Source: Salegentibacter mishustinae
GTDB taxonomy: Bacteria > Bacteroidota > Bacteroidia > Flavobacteriales > Flavobacteriaceae
Assembly: GCF_002900095.1 (NCBI RefSeq)
Contig: NZ_LLKN01000002.1
Coordinates: forward strand, 1,550,001 to 1,614,000
Length of the DNA stretch: 64,000 nt
Direction: 5' to 3'
Below, in pieces: positions 9,002 through 17,796 of this stretch. Below the pieces are notes generated by a model that did not search any database, was not told the origin of the DNA, and saw nothing but the letters and a program-made list of their open reading frames with translations. Positions within the stretch are counted from its first letter, which is position 1. Every line of letters begins with the position of its first letter. Both the position numbers and the translations under genes were made by a program.

Positions 9002-9224
9002 AGTATTTTTTATTTTTTTGATTGAGTTAAAGCTACTAAACAATGTAATTTTGCTGAAATCTATAGAACTAAGATATTGTTAATTTTAATCGAACTGGAA
9101 CAGGCGGGTTTGTCGCCCATTATTTTTCGGTTTAAATAATCTTTATTACGATGCCCATGCTTATTACCTAATTGATTTGCACTTAATTTCTTTGTTAAAA
9201 TGTTTTATAAAACCACGAAAGCAG

Positions 9225-9232
9225 TACATTTG
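9225..9232 (+). promoter_or_regulatory. Candidate -7 box TACATTTG
   Basis: TACATTTG fits TAnnTTTG and lies 35 nt before the TTG start of the next gene. No TTG is visible at the normal -33 spacing. Confidence 0.4.
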
Positions 9233-9267
9233 CAAAAAATAGTATAACCTGATTAACTTATTTTCTC

Positions 9268-9642
9268 TTGAATAATATTAAAGCCCAAAAATTACTCAAT
9301 AAGATTCAGCGTGATTTAATGCGCAACGGAATTATTACCAACACTTTGGTAAACGACCTGAAAGAATTAAGACCCCTTGTAGTAGAAGAAGGGCAGCCTT
9401 TACTGGCTAAAGTGATTAGGTTAACCTATGAACACGTAGAAGCTTACGATTCTTTTAATATCGCCATCCCCGGGGATGATCCGGTAGAAGAAGGAGAAGA
9501 AGCTCCGGTACAGGAAGAAACAACCGGGCAGGAAAGCCTGGATTATTTACTTTCGTTAATGGCCGACCCTTCCAACCGTGTAAATGAAATTGAATTGCGT
9601 GAATACGTAAACGCATTCAATGAATATGCTGAAGAAAATTAG
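9268..9642 (+). CDS. Conserved hypothetical acidic protein, TTG start
   Basis: A 124-aa soluble protein with a helical N-terminus containing KAQKLLNKIQRDL, an opening I recall from small flavobacterial hypothetical proteins, followed by an acidic linker (about residues 68-86, rich in Glu) and a helical C-terminus. An in-frame stop lies just upstream. The only starts are TTG at 9268 or an ATG about 17 codons later that would cut into the conserved-looking helix, so I prefer TTG. No function can be assigned. Confidence 0.65.
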   Translation: MNNIKAQKLLNKIQRDLMRNGIITNTLVNDLKELRPLVVEEGQPLLAKVIRLTYEHVEAYDSFNIAIPGDDPVEEGEEAPVQEETTGQESLDYLLSLMADPSNRVNEIELREYVNAFNEYAEEN

Positions 9643-9849
9643 ATCGTAACTTTTAAAAGTATTGCGGCCTGATATTTGAAAGATATCGGCATAACATCTT
9701 ATTGAAATATCTAGATAAGAAATAACTTTTTGGGGTAATCCCACAAGACGCTAAGTTGAGATAACTAAAAGATTCGGCATATATGTCGAGACATTTATAT
9801 CTCACTTAGTAAGTAAATTACTTCGGAGCAAGCTCTCGAAGCACTATTA

Positions 9850-9910
9850 TTGAAAAATATAATTTGATTTCGAGGCGAGCCTCGGAGCGTTCAATCTCGA
9901 TTATCGAATA
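9850..9910 (+). repeat. Dispersed repeat family 2, copy A
   Basis: It starts AATATAATTTGATTTCGAG, has a central hairpin CGAGGCGAGCCTCG and ends CTCGATTATCGAA. The first part is almost identical to the reverse complement of the copy at 39229-39305. It lies 20 bp upstream of the VTT-domain gene. Confidence 0.65.
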
Positions 9911-9930
9911 AATTGCTAAAGGAGAATTTG

Positions 9931-10548
9931 ATGAAGAAAGATGCGAAATCTAAAAAGAAGTCGCGCATACGCTTGTTACACCAGTATTATAGTTATACCG
10001 GTTTTTATAGTTTTGTCTGGAAAAGCGTTAAAAAGGCAATTTTACCTATCGTTCTATTTATAGCTGCACTTTGGGCTATAGATAGGTATGTTCTTGATAT
10101 AGAACAAATGCTGATTACGGTTACCGAAACTTATTCTCCATTAGGTATTATTAGTGTCTTCTTTGCTTCAGAATCCTTACTGGGATTAATTCCGCCAGAA
10201 TTATTCATCGCGTGGTCCGGTAAATCTGCAAGTCCTATTCTATACCTTTCTTTATTAGCGCTTGCCTCCTATTTAGGTGGAGTCATATCTTACTTTATGG
10301 GAAGATGGATGACCAAAATTCCTGCAGTACACGAAGCTATTGAAGTAAAAATGGCGCAGCATATTAAAAACACTCGAAAATGGGGTGGATTTCTAATTAT
10401 TGTAGGAGCTTTATTACCTATTCCTTTCGCAATGACGAGTATTGCGGCGGGTATTATCAAATTTCAATTCCCCAGTTATTTAATGTTTGGTTTATTACGC
10501 TTTGTGCGTTTTTACCTTTATGCATTGGTGATTTTTGAAATGGTCTAA
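9931..10548 (+). CDS. VTT-domain (DedA/YqaA-like) membrane protein
   Basis: A 205-aa membrane protein with about five hydrophobic segments. The central region (ESLLGLIPPELFIAWSG and LGGVISYFMGRW) and the later GGFLIIVGALLPIPFAM carry the re-entrant-loop pattern of the VTT/DedA superfamily, here in the short YqaA-like form. Members are linked to lipid scrambling or flipping and membrane homeostasis, which is family knowledge. I chose the ATG at 9931 because AAAGGAG, a rare clear Shine-Dalgarno site in this genome, sits 6 nt upstream; an in-frame TTG six codons earlier is unlikely. Confidence 0.8.
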   Translation: MKKDAKSKKKSRIRLLHQYYSYTGFYSFVWKSVKKAILPIVLFIAALWAIDRYVLDIEQMLITVTETYSPLGIISVFFASESLLGLIPPELFIAWSGKSASPILYLSLLALASYLGGVISYFMGRWMTKIPAVHEAIEVKMAQHIKNTRKWGGFLIIVGALLPIPFAMTSIAAGIIKFQFPSYLMFGLLRFVRFYLYALVIFEMV

Positions 10549-10630
10549 AAGTTTAAACTTTTCCCAAGTTTTCTTCTGTCTAAGATCAAAATCATAATTT
10601 TAAGCAACTAACCTTAAAATTATATTTAAT

Positions 10631-11404
10631 ATGGATTCTAAATTGAAGAAAATGGCTCGCGTTGGCTATGTTGCCAAAGCTACCGTTTACGGGATTACGG
10701 GAATACTTACCTTTATGGCCGCTTTTAATATGGGCGGGCAAAAATCAAGTAAATTACAGATCATTGAATTTTTAGAAAAGCAACCTTTTGGTAATGCTTT
10801 ACTTGTTTTAATTGGCCTCGGCTTACTATGTAATGCAGCCTGGAGATTTATTCAGTCTTTGAGTGACCCTGAGAATATTGGAGATGACAAAAAAGGCAAG
10901 GGTAAACGAGTAGCATACTTTATAAGTGCTGTTATTTATTTAGGTTTATCTGTTTATGCCTTTATGACGCTGATAAACGCCGGTTCTTCTAGCGGAAGTT
11001 CTGGAGGCGGACTCACAGGAACTCTTGGGGTTGTAGTTTTTGCAGTAATTGGCGCCGGACTGGCCATAGCCGGTATCTTTCAGTTTAAAAAAGCGAAAAC
11101 CAAAGAGTTTTTACAAGATTTTGGCTATGATTCTATTAGCGATGAAAAGAAAAGAAAGACCATTAAAAATACCGGTTATCTTGGCTTGATTGCACGTGGA
11201 ATTATCTTTGCCGTGCTGGCTTATATCTTTATAAGAGGAGCCCTGGCATCAAATACTTCAAATATGAAAGGTACTACCGATGCATTTTCATTTTTACAGG
11301 AATCACAATATGGCTCATGGTTAATGGGAGTAGTAGCTGCCGGTTTTGTTTGTTATAGTATTTATGTTTTCATGCTGGTCAGGTATAGAAAATTTAAAGC
11401 ATGA
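10631..11404 (+). CDS. DUF1206 membrane protein
   Basis: A 257-aa integral membrane protein made of three similar two-helix units, as expected for DUF1206. Each unit opens with a Gly/Tyr-rich stretch: RVGYVAKATVYGITG (residue 11 on), KRVAYFISAVIYLGLS (about 88 on) and NTGYLGLIARGIIFAV (about 183 on). A Gly/Ser-rich loop (GSSSGSSGGG) lies between the second unit's helices. The function of the family is unknown. The YqaE-like gene just downstream also encodes a small membrane protein of the kind linked to stress, which hints at an envelope-stress role, but this is inference. Confidence 0.82.
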   Translation: MDSKLKKMARVGYVAKATVYGITGILTFMAAFNMGGQKSSKLQIIEFLEKQPFGNALLVLIGLGLLCNAAWRFIQSLSDPENIGDDKKGKGKRVAYFISAVIYLGLSVYAFMTLINAGSSSGSSGGGLTGTLGVVVFAVIGAGLAIAGIFQFKKAKTKEFLQDFGYDSISDEKKRKTIKNTGYLGLIARGIIFAVLAYIFIRGALASNTSNMKGTTDAFSFLQESQYGSWLMGVVAAGFVCYSIYVFMLVRYRKFKA

Positions 11405-11500
11405 TGTTTTGTTAAACCCCTACCAAGAACTCGTTAAAACTAATTATTGGACTGATATTTCTATGTAATTTCGATTGAAATAACCAATAAAAAAATAATT

Positions 11501-11653
11501 ATGTTAACGATCATTTTGAATATTCTATTACCGCCATTAGCCGTATTTATGAAACACGGTTTAGGCGTAACCTTTTTAATAAGTTTATTACTAACCGCGC
11601 TAGGATGGATTCCAGGTGTAATTCACGCTTTTATTGTGAATGGTACGCGGTAA
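11501..11653 (+). CDS. YqaE/Pmp3-family small membrane protein (50 aa)
   Basis: A 50-codon gene, too short for most gene callers. It encodes two hydrophobic helices: MLTIILNILLPPLAVFMKHG and then LISLLLTALGWIPGVIHAF. This is the UPF0057/Pmp3 family, recognisable from PPLAVF, the intervening G-x-G region and GWIPGVIHA. In yeast, plants and bacteria members respond to salt, cold or membrane potential stress. It is followed 16 bp later by a strong terminator, which supports it as a real transcribed gene. Confidence 0.88.
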   Translation: MLTIILNILLPPLAVFMKHGLGVTFLISLLLTALGWIPGVIHAFIVNGTR

Positions 11654-11669
11654 GTTATAAGGAAGGCAT

Positions 11670-11703
11670 AAAAAAGGTCTGGAGAAATCTCCAGACCTTT
11701 TTT
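11670..11703. terminator. Bidirectional rho-independent terminator
   Basis: 16-nt complementary arms (AAAAAAGGTCTGGAGA and TCTCCAGACCTTTTTT) with a tiny loop. It serves the YqaE-like gene and the convergent galE. Confidence 0.9.
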
Positions 11704-11727
11704 TATGTTTAAAATTTAATGATAAAA

Positions 11728-12768
11728 CTAATTATCTTCTTTTTCTCTTCTCACCACTTCTTTTTGCCAATCCCAGGCGCTTTTTAAAGCTTCGTCTAAA
11801 TGCTTTTCAGTTTTCCAACCCAATTCTTCGTTGGCCTTTTTGGTATCGGCGTAGGCGGCAACAATATCGCCTTCTCTTCTACCTACAATTTTATAAGGTA
11901 GTTTTTCTCCTGTAGATCGCTCAAAAGAATTAATAACTTCTAATACCGAACTTCCTTTTCCTGTTCCAAGGTTAAAAACTTCAAAATTCCTCTTTTCCCT
12001 ATTTTGTTGAAGTCGTTCTAAAGCCACCACGTGGGCTTTTGCCAGGTCTATAACGTGAATATAATCACGTATACAAGTACCATCTTCGGTTGGATAATCA
12101 TCTCCAAATACCGAAAGTTCTTTTCGTTTTCCAATGGCGGTTTGGGTAATAAAAGGAATTAAATTTTGCGGAGTTCCTATGGGTAATTCTCCAATTTCTG
12201 CACTTGGGTGGGCTCCAATAGGATTAAAATATCTAAGGGAGATCGCTTTAAAATTCTTATTTATTTTAGCCGTATCAGTGAGGATCTCCTCCCCTATTTG
12301 CTTAGTATTTCCGTAGGGAGATTCAGCTTTTTTAACCGGTGCATTTTCGGTAATAGGCAAAGTATCGGCCTGGCCATAAACGGTACAGGAAGAACTAAAA
12401 ATAAAATAAGCATTATCTTTTTGCTGTAATTCCTGAAGCAAATAAATTAAACTAGATAGGTTGTTTTCGTAATAAAGCAAAGGATTTTCAACACTTTCAC
12501 CAACCGCCTTAGAAGCAGCAAAATGAATTACCCCTTCAATATCGGGATATTTTTCAAAAAAATCTTTTACTTCGTTTTTATTACGAAGGTCTATATTTTC
12601 AAAAGCCGGGGTCTTTTGTGAGATTTTAGTAATTCCCGCAAGCACATCTATAGAAGAATTAGACAAATTATCTATAATCACTACTTCGTGACCTTTTTCC
12701 TGAAGTGCTACCACCGTATGAGAACCTATAAAACCAAGTCCGCCGGTTACCAATATTCTAGAGCTCAT
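11728..12768 (-). CDS. galE: UDP-glucose 4-epimerase
   Basis: A 346-aa extended SDR of the usual GalE length. The NAD-binding motif GGLGFIGSH lies at residues 9-17, the catalytic serine region FSSSCTVYG at 124-132, and YGNTK with Tyr152 and Lys156. CIRDYIHVIDLAKAHV and FNLGTGKGSSVLEVI are characteristic of GalE. It interconverts UDP-glucose and UDP-galactose, feeding polysaccharide synthesis in the cytoplasm. It is monocistronic, between a strong terminator and a divergent promoter region. Confidence 0.95.
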   Translation of the reverse strand: MSSRILVTGGLGFIGSHTVVALQEKGHEVVIIDNLSNSSIDVLAGITKISQKTPAFENIDLRNKNEVKDFFEKYPDIEGVIHFAASKAVGESVENPLLYYENNLSSLIYLLQELQQKDNAYFIFSSSCTVYGQADTLPITENAPVKKAESPYGNTKQIGEEILTDTAKINKNFKAISLRYFNPIGAHPSAEIGELPIGTPQNLIPFITQTAIGKRKELSVFGDDYPTEDGTCIRDYIHVIDLAKAHVVALERLQQNREKRNFEVFNLGTGKGSSVLEVINSFERSTGEKLPYKIVGRREGDIVAAYADTKKANEELGWKTEKHLDEALKSAWDWQKEVVRREKEDN

Positions 12769-12897
12769 TTTTTATCTTTTAATTTCATTGCAAATTAAAA
12801 AAAAGGAATTTCTTAAACCTGCCAAAAAATATTAATTCCTATCATTAAATATTTTAAGGAAAACAGCATTCTAAAACACTAAATTCTCTATAAAACC

Positions 12898-12905
12898 TAT
12901 CTTTG
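12898..12905 (+). promoter_or_regulatory. Candidate -7 box TATCTTTG
   Basis: TATCTTTG matches TAnnTTTG and lies 18 nt before the ATG of the DUF3817 gene. No TTG box appears at the expected -33 spacing. Confidence 0.45.
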
Positions 12906-12923
12906 CAATCTAAATTTTAAATT

Positions 12924-13208
12924 ATGTCCCTCGAAAAGCAAAAAAAAGTTTTTAAATACGTGAGTATCCTGGAAGGACTTTCTTTCCTTTTATTACTATT
13001 TATCGCAATGCCGCTTAAATATATTTGGAGTATGCCGCAAATGGTACAACAAGTAGGAATGGCTCATGGGGTGCTTTTTATCGCTTATGTAATTGGTGCT
13101 ATTTGGTTATTTAGACCACTAAACTGGAATTTTAAAGAATTATTAGTAGTTCTTGGTTGTTCGCTGGTTCCCTTTGGTCCTTTTTACGTTGAAAAAAAAT
13201 ATCTGTAA
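12924..13208 (+). CDS. DUF3817 small membrane protein
   Basis: A 94-aa protein with three predicted membrane helices. The N-terminal KYVSILEGLSFLLLLF, the charged MPLKYIW turn and the later QQVGMAHGVLFIAYV match the DUF3817 pattern (a small integral membrane family, YdzA-like). The function is unknown. The MscS-type gene begins three bases after its stop, so the two form an operon. Confidence 0.85.
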   Translation: MSLEKQKKVFKYVSILEGLSFLLLLFIAMPLKYIWSMPQMVQQVGMAHGVLFIAYVIGAIWLFRPLNWNFKELLVVLGCSLVPFGPFYVEKKYL

Positions 13209-13211
13209 CCT

Positions 13212-14513
13212 ATGGATTTAGAGGAAGGATTTAAAATTTTAATTTGTCTTTTTGAAAATTTTCTAATAGACCAGGGCGTAAACTCTACAGTAGCACTTTA
13301 TCTAAATTTGTTACTGAATATCCTTATCCTTATTCTTATTATAATTGGGGTAAATTACCTGATCAAAAATTTTGTGATCACAACTTTCAAAAATTTTAGT
13401 GATAAAACCACCACTTCTTTTGACGATTACCTTATAAAAACCAAGTTTCCCAAATATATAGGACAAATACTTCCTATACTTATAATATATCTTACCGTTC
13501 CCTACATTTTACTTGAGTTTCCCCTGGCAATTAAAGCCTTCTATTTTGTAATTGACATATATATTATACTTCTTATTGTTTGGGTTATAAGAAGCATTTT
13601 GCGGGGTACAAAAGGCTACCTAAGAACCTTAGAATCTTTCCATGACAAACCGGTAGAGAGTTATATACAAGTAATAATGATTATTGTTTGGTTATTTGCA
13701 CTACTTTTTATTGTTGCAGAAATCACCGGTAAAGACGTTATTAACTTTATTATTTCTTTAGGTGCAGCATCTGCGATCTTATTGCTCATCTTTAAAGACA
13801 CCATCTTAGGATTTGTGGCCTCTATTCAGGTTAGTGTAAACGATATTGTGAGAATTGGCGACTGGATTACTTTTAGCAAATATGGCGCCGATGGTACGGT
13901 AACCGAGATCACCCTGGCAACCGTTAGGGTTCAGAATTTTGACAATACATTCACCTCTATTCCTACCTATAGTTTAATTTCTGAATCTTTTCAGAATTGG
14001 CGTGGAATGCAGGAATCTCCGGGAAGAAGAATTAAACGCTCGGTTTTTATTAAACAGAATTCTGTAAAATTTATTTCTGCTGAAGATTTTGAAAAGTATA
14101 AAAACATACAAATAATTTCTTCTTACCTGGAAGACCGGCAGAATGAGATCAATGAATATAACAAAACTCACAAAGTTGACACAAAACTTCCTTTAAACGG
14201 AAGAAACCAAACCAATCTGGGAATTTTTAGAAAGTATATTGACACTTATTTAAATAACCATTCTGCTGTTCATAAAGAGATGTACATTATTGTAAGACAT
14301 CTACAACCTACAGAACACGGTATTCCTATTGAGGTGCTTTGCTTTAGCCGGGATAAACGTTGGGAGAATTTCGAATATATAACCGCCGATATTTTTGATC
14401 ATGTAATTGCTGCCGTTTCTTATTTTGACCTTAAATTATATGAGGCTCCTTCGGGTGACGATATTCGGGAATATTTTTCTAAAACTTATGGCCAGGGAAT
14501 TGATTCTAAATAA
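13212..14513 (+). CDS. MscS-family mechanosensitive ion channel
   Basis: A 433-aa protein with four or five N-terminal membrane helices (about residues 20-180) and the MscS core. The pore helix is followed by DTILGFVASIQVSVNDIVRIGDWI, and the beta domain has TVRVQNFDNTFTSIPTY. The extended N-terminus and long cytoplasmic tail resemble the YbdG (MscM) subgroup more than the minimal MscS. It would open under membrane tension to release solutes on osmotic downshock. It is co-transcribed with the DUF3817 gene. Confidence 0.9.
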   Translation: MDLEEGFKILICLFENFLIDQGVNSTVALYLNLLLNILILILIIIGVNYLIKNFVITTFKNFSDKTTTSFDDYLIKTKFPKYIGQILPILIIYLTVPYILLEFPLAIKAFYFVIDIYIILLIVWVIRSILRGTKGYLRTLESFHDKPVESYIQVIMIIVWLFALLFIVAEITGKDVINFIISLGAASAILLLIFKDTILGFVASIQVSVNDIVRIGDWITFSKYGADGTVTEITLATVRVQNFDNTFTSIPTYSLISESFQNWRGMQESPGRRIKRSVFIKQNSVKFISAEDFEKYKNIQIISSYLEDRQNEINEYNKTHKVDTKLPLNGRNQTNLGIFRKYIDTYLNNHSAVHKEMYIIVRHLQPTEHGIPIEVLCFSRDKRWENFEYITADIFDHVIAAVSYFDLKLYEAPSGDDIREYFSKTYGQGIDSK

Positions 14514-14620
14514 AAATCATTTTTTTTCGAACTAAACGCATTAGCAATTTAGTTCACTATTAACAGGTTATTTTAATTAATCGCTTATCTTTCCCCGGCA
14601 TAAAGCCAACCAATAAAATT

Positions 14621-15709
14621 ATGACATTAAAAGGATTTCTTCAGGTTTTCGGGATTATAGCAGTTGTAATGACTCTTATTCCACTCATTGCAGCCGACTT
14701 TTGGTGGATAAGAATTTTTGATTATTTGCATATTCAACTAACCCTGCTTACCCTTACCGCAATTGCGGCCTATTTTATAAGATTTGATATTAAGAGAACC
14801 GAAGATTATATTTTTATGGTCGTGCTTTTAGCCTGTTTTCTATTTCAGATGGTGAAGATTTATCCTTATTTTCCTCACGGAAATTACGAAGTTGGCGATG
14901 TTTCCGAAGAAAATTTTAGCAATAAGTTTAGTCTTTACACGGCCAATGTGTTGCAAAAAAACGAAAATCCAGATTTGGTTATAGCAGATATTAAAAAACA
15001 AAATCCGGATGTTTTACTCTTCACCGAGACTAATACACGCTGGAAGAATGATCTTGCAGAAATCACTGCCTCATATCCTTATAAGGTTGAAGCTCCGCTA
15101 GATAATACTTACGGAATGTTATTCTATTCAAGATTACCGCTTAAAAATCCGCAGGTTCGTTATTTGGTAGATGATAGTATTCCTTCTATTCACAGTATCC
15201 TGGAATTAAGATCTGGTAAAGAAATCATGTTTCACGCTATTCACCCCACACCTCCAATGCCGCAACACAACCCTTCTTCTACAGATAGGGATGCAGAAAT
15301 GATAAAAGTGGCATTAATGGCCAGAGATTCTAAACTGCCCGTTTTAGTAGCAGGAGATTTTAACGATGTGGCATGGTCTGCTACCACTGCCCTATTCCAA
15401 AATGTGGGTGGTTTATTAAATACTAGAATTGGACGTGGTTTCTATAATACTTTTGATGCCGGTAGCTCTATAATGCGCTGGTCCCTGGATCACGTTTTTG
15501 TAACCGAAGAATTCAGGGTTGCCGATTTTAGACTGGGAAGCAAAATAGATTCAGATCATTATCCGCTTTATATAGAACTTAATCTTGAGCCTGAAAGAGC
15601 CGAAGAACAAAAGCCAGAACCTGCTACGGAAGAGGAGTTAAAGAATGCCCGTGAGCAAGTTGAAAAAATGCAGGAGAAGGCTAAAGAAGATGCTCAGGAA
15701 AAGAAATAG
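14621..15709 (+). CDS. Membrane-anchored endonuclease/exonuclease/phosphatase-family protein
   Basis: A 362-aa protein with about three N-terminal membrane helices (within residues 1-85) and an extracytoplasmic EEP domain. Catalytic motifs are visible: LLFTETNTRW (metal-binding Glu), HAIHPTPPMP, VAGDFNDVAWS, SLDHVFVTEE and SDHYPLYIEL. The C-terminal 40 residues are highly charged and coiled (EEQKPEPATEEELKNAREQ). EEP enzymes hydrolyse phosphodiesters in nucleic acids or lipids; the membrane anchor suggests a periplasmic phosphodiesterase or lipid phosphatase, but the substrate is unknown. It precedes the QEGLA operon by 239 bp. Confidence 0.87.
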   Translation: MTLKGFLQVFGIIAVVMTLIPLIAADFWWIRIFDYLHIQLTLLTLTAIAAYFIRFDIKRTEDYIFMVVLLACFLFQMVKIYPYFPHGNYEVGDVSEENFSNKFSLYTANVLQKNENPDLVIADIKKQNPDVLLFTETNTRWKNDLAEITASYPYKVEAPLDNTYGMLFYSRLPLKNPQVRYLVDDSIPSIHSILELRSGKEIMFHAIHPTPPMPQHNPSSTDRDAEMIKVALMARDSKLPVLVAGDFNDVAWSATTALFQNVGGLLNTRIGRGFYNTFDAGSSIMRWSLDHVFVTEEFRVADFRLGSKIDSDHYPLYIELNLEPERAEEQKPEPATEEELKNAREQVEKMQEKAKEDAQEKK

Positions 15710-15948
15710 GCCAATCACACCCTATTCTTTTTAATTTATAACTATTCACTTCTTAAGACTTTTTCAGCATTTAAATATTTTTTATCTAATCTCTTAAATA
15801 AAACCCAAAGTAAGTTTATGAGTTAGTATTCCCTAGTTTTCTTTCTAAATTTAATTATTGTCTAACCATGTGTAGAGCCATTATTCGGCTACAAAACAGC
15901 GGTTTTAGTTCAATAATATTCAATTTAAAATTTTAGAAGAAACCCAGA

Positions 15949-17796
15949 ATGCTGAATATATCTGAATTATCGGAGAAATCAATTAAAAAAATTTTAACAA
16001 TCCTTGAGGAAGAATGCAAAATAAGTGCTTCACTTCCGGGAGGGGGGTTAATTCATATAGAAGATAATTTACCTTATCTTATCGTGTACCGTAAAAGGAA
16101 TAATGATGAAGGTACCGAGCGAATAATTGTTAGCGAAGCCTCTTATCTTTTAATTGGAGATAAATTTTTTGAAGCCTACCAAAGACTTGTTTATGCATTA
16201 GCCGATAAACTTTCTACCGAATTCAAATCCTATATGGTTTTTGAAATCTATACGGGAGAACCTAACAATTGCTTCACAATAAAAGCTCCTGCACAAAAAC
16301 TGCCTACATCGGTAAAAGCGCTACAAAGGGAACTCAATAATATAAATGAAACATTTTCTGGCCTCTACTTAAAGGCCAAGATAAAAGATACACCAAATCG
16401 CCAAAAAGAAGGTGACCAGGAAATTTTAAGCATTGATGAGGCAAAGAAATCCGGGGCGGTAATTGTAGGACTCGAAATTCCTCCGGTTTTTCGAGATGAA
16501 AACAACGAAGTTTACCCTGTTTTCCTTAGACAATTTAAAGACTATCTTATTACCAGTATTCATAAAGCAATTTACGATTATGTAAGGGTACAAACCACCA
16601 GCGGGGTGGGAAGTTATCTTGCTTTAGGTAGAAAACACTTAAAAGAAAAGGTATTTGAAATAGATAGAGCGCTTGCAAAAATAGAACGCTCTTATCAGTT
16701 TCTATGGCTGGTTTCCCCTGCTAATATTCAGGATATAAAAAACACTTTCTTTGAGAGTAATTATGAAAAGGTTTTAGATTATCACTACCGCTTACTCCCA
16801 ATAGACCCAGACTTATTAAAAAGGGAGCTATTTAATCTTAAAATTGAAGAAATTGATGATCCTGCCATGTCCCATATTTTTAGGGAAAAGCGGGAAGAAC
16901 TAGATCAGCAAATCACTATGCTAAGTGAACGCGGAACTGCAAATTTCTTCTACAACAGTATTAGGTTGTATAAAGGATTAAGTCCTAAGCTAAGCGAAGA
17001 AGCAGGAGAAATCTTAAGAGAGGTTGATGAAACTAGTGAAGATGAAAATGCCGAGTTTATTGATGCCAAAGGCTTTAGTAGCCTTGCCCGCCGGGAATTC
17101 GATTATTTCGCTGAACAGGATAAAAATTTTAAGAGTAAAGTTCATATTCGAAAGGATGTGAATATTATGATGGTTAATAACGGCGAGCTTTATGTTCCGG
17201 CCGATTATAAAATGAATAAAACCGAAGCAACTGCGCTTATTCAGCATGAAGTTGGTACGCATGTGCTTACTCATTATAATGGAACCCAACAACCTTTAGA
17301 ATTATTAAGCAGCGGCCTCGCAGATTATGATCCACTTCAGGAAGGTCTCGCTGTGATGTCAGAATATTTAGTAGACGGACTTACCGCTAATAGATTAAGA
17401 ACTTTAGCCGGAAGGGTAATTGCGGGGTCGGCACTAATGGAGGGTGCCGAGTTTCCGCAGCTATTTAGATTATTAAAAATGGATTATGGCTTTACCGCCG
17501 AAAGAGCTTTTAATATCACTTCCAGGATTATGCAGGGAGGCGGATTTCTAAAAGATATTATCTATTTAAAAGGTCTTGTACAACTTCGTGATCATTTACA
17601 GCAAGGTGGTGAATTTGAACCGCTGCTCGCAGGTAAATTTGGCCTGAAACATACCAAAATAATTAACGAGTTAACCGAAAGAAAAGTATTAAAACCTGGC
17701 GCACTGCGCCCAAGCTATTTATTAACCGAAAATATTACCAATAAATTAAACCTAATCAGAGAGGGGCTTCCCCTTTCAAAAATGATAAACCAATGA
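15949..17796 (+). CDS. DUF1704/QEGLA-motif metallopeptidase, MATCAP-like
   Basis: A 615-aa protein of the family named flavohemoglobin expression-modulating QEGLA motif protein (DUF1704). The zinc site is seen as HEVGTH at 433-438, with the namesake QEGLA at 464-468, whose Glu465 is a plausible third ligand. The N-terminal half is a distinct domain without a motif I recognise. The eukaryotic relatives are the MATCAP tubulin detyrosinases, so a C-terminal carboxypeptidase activity is a reasonable inference. Its stop overlaps the start of the ATP-grasp gene by four bases (ATGA), showing tight coupling. The cellular target is unknown. Confidence 0.88.
   Translation: MLNISELSEKSIKKILTILEEECKISASLPGGGLIHIEDNLPYLIVYRKRNNDEGTERIIVSEASYLLIGDKFFEAYQRLVYALADKLSTEFKSYMVFEIYTGEPNNCFTIKAPAQKLPTSVKALQRELNNINETFSGLYLKAKIKDTPNRQKEGDQEILSIDEAKKSGAVIVGLEIPPVFRDENNEVYPVFLRQFKDYLITSIHKAIYDYVRVQTTSGVGSYLALGRKHLKEKVFEIDRALAKIERSYQFLWLVSPANIQDIKNTFFESNYEKVLDYHYRLLPIDPDLLKRELFNLKIEEIDDPAMSHIFREKREELDQQITMLSERGTANFFYNSIRLYKGLSPKLSEEAGEILREVDETSEDENAEFIDAKGFSSLARREFDYFAEQDKNFKSKVHIRKDVNIMMVNNGELYVPADYKMNKTEATALIQHEVGTHVLTHYNGTQQPLELLSSGLADYDPLQEGLAVMSEYLVDGLTANRLRTLAGRVIAGSALMEGAEFPQLFRLLKMDYGFTAERAFNITSRIMQGGGFLKDIIYLKGLVQLRDHLQQGGEFEPLLAGKFGLKHTKIINELTERKVLKPGALRPSYLLTENITNKLNLIREGLPLSKMINQ

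Noticed and set aside
9002-9043. Longer start of the SDR gene ending at 8291
   Set aside because: The 14 extra residues are hydrophobic and basic without homology; SDRs start just before the first beta strand.
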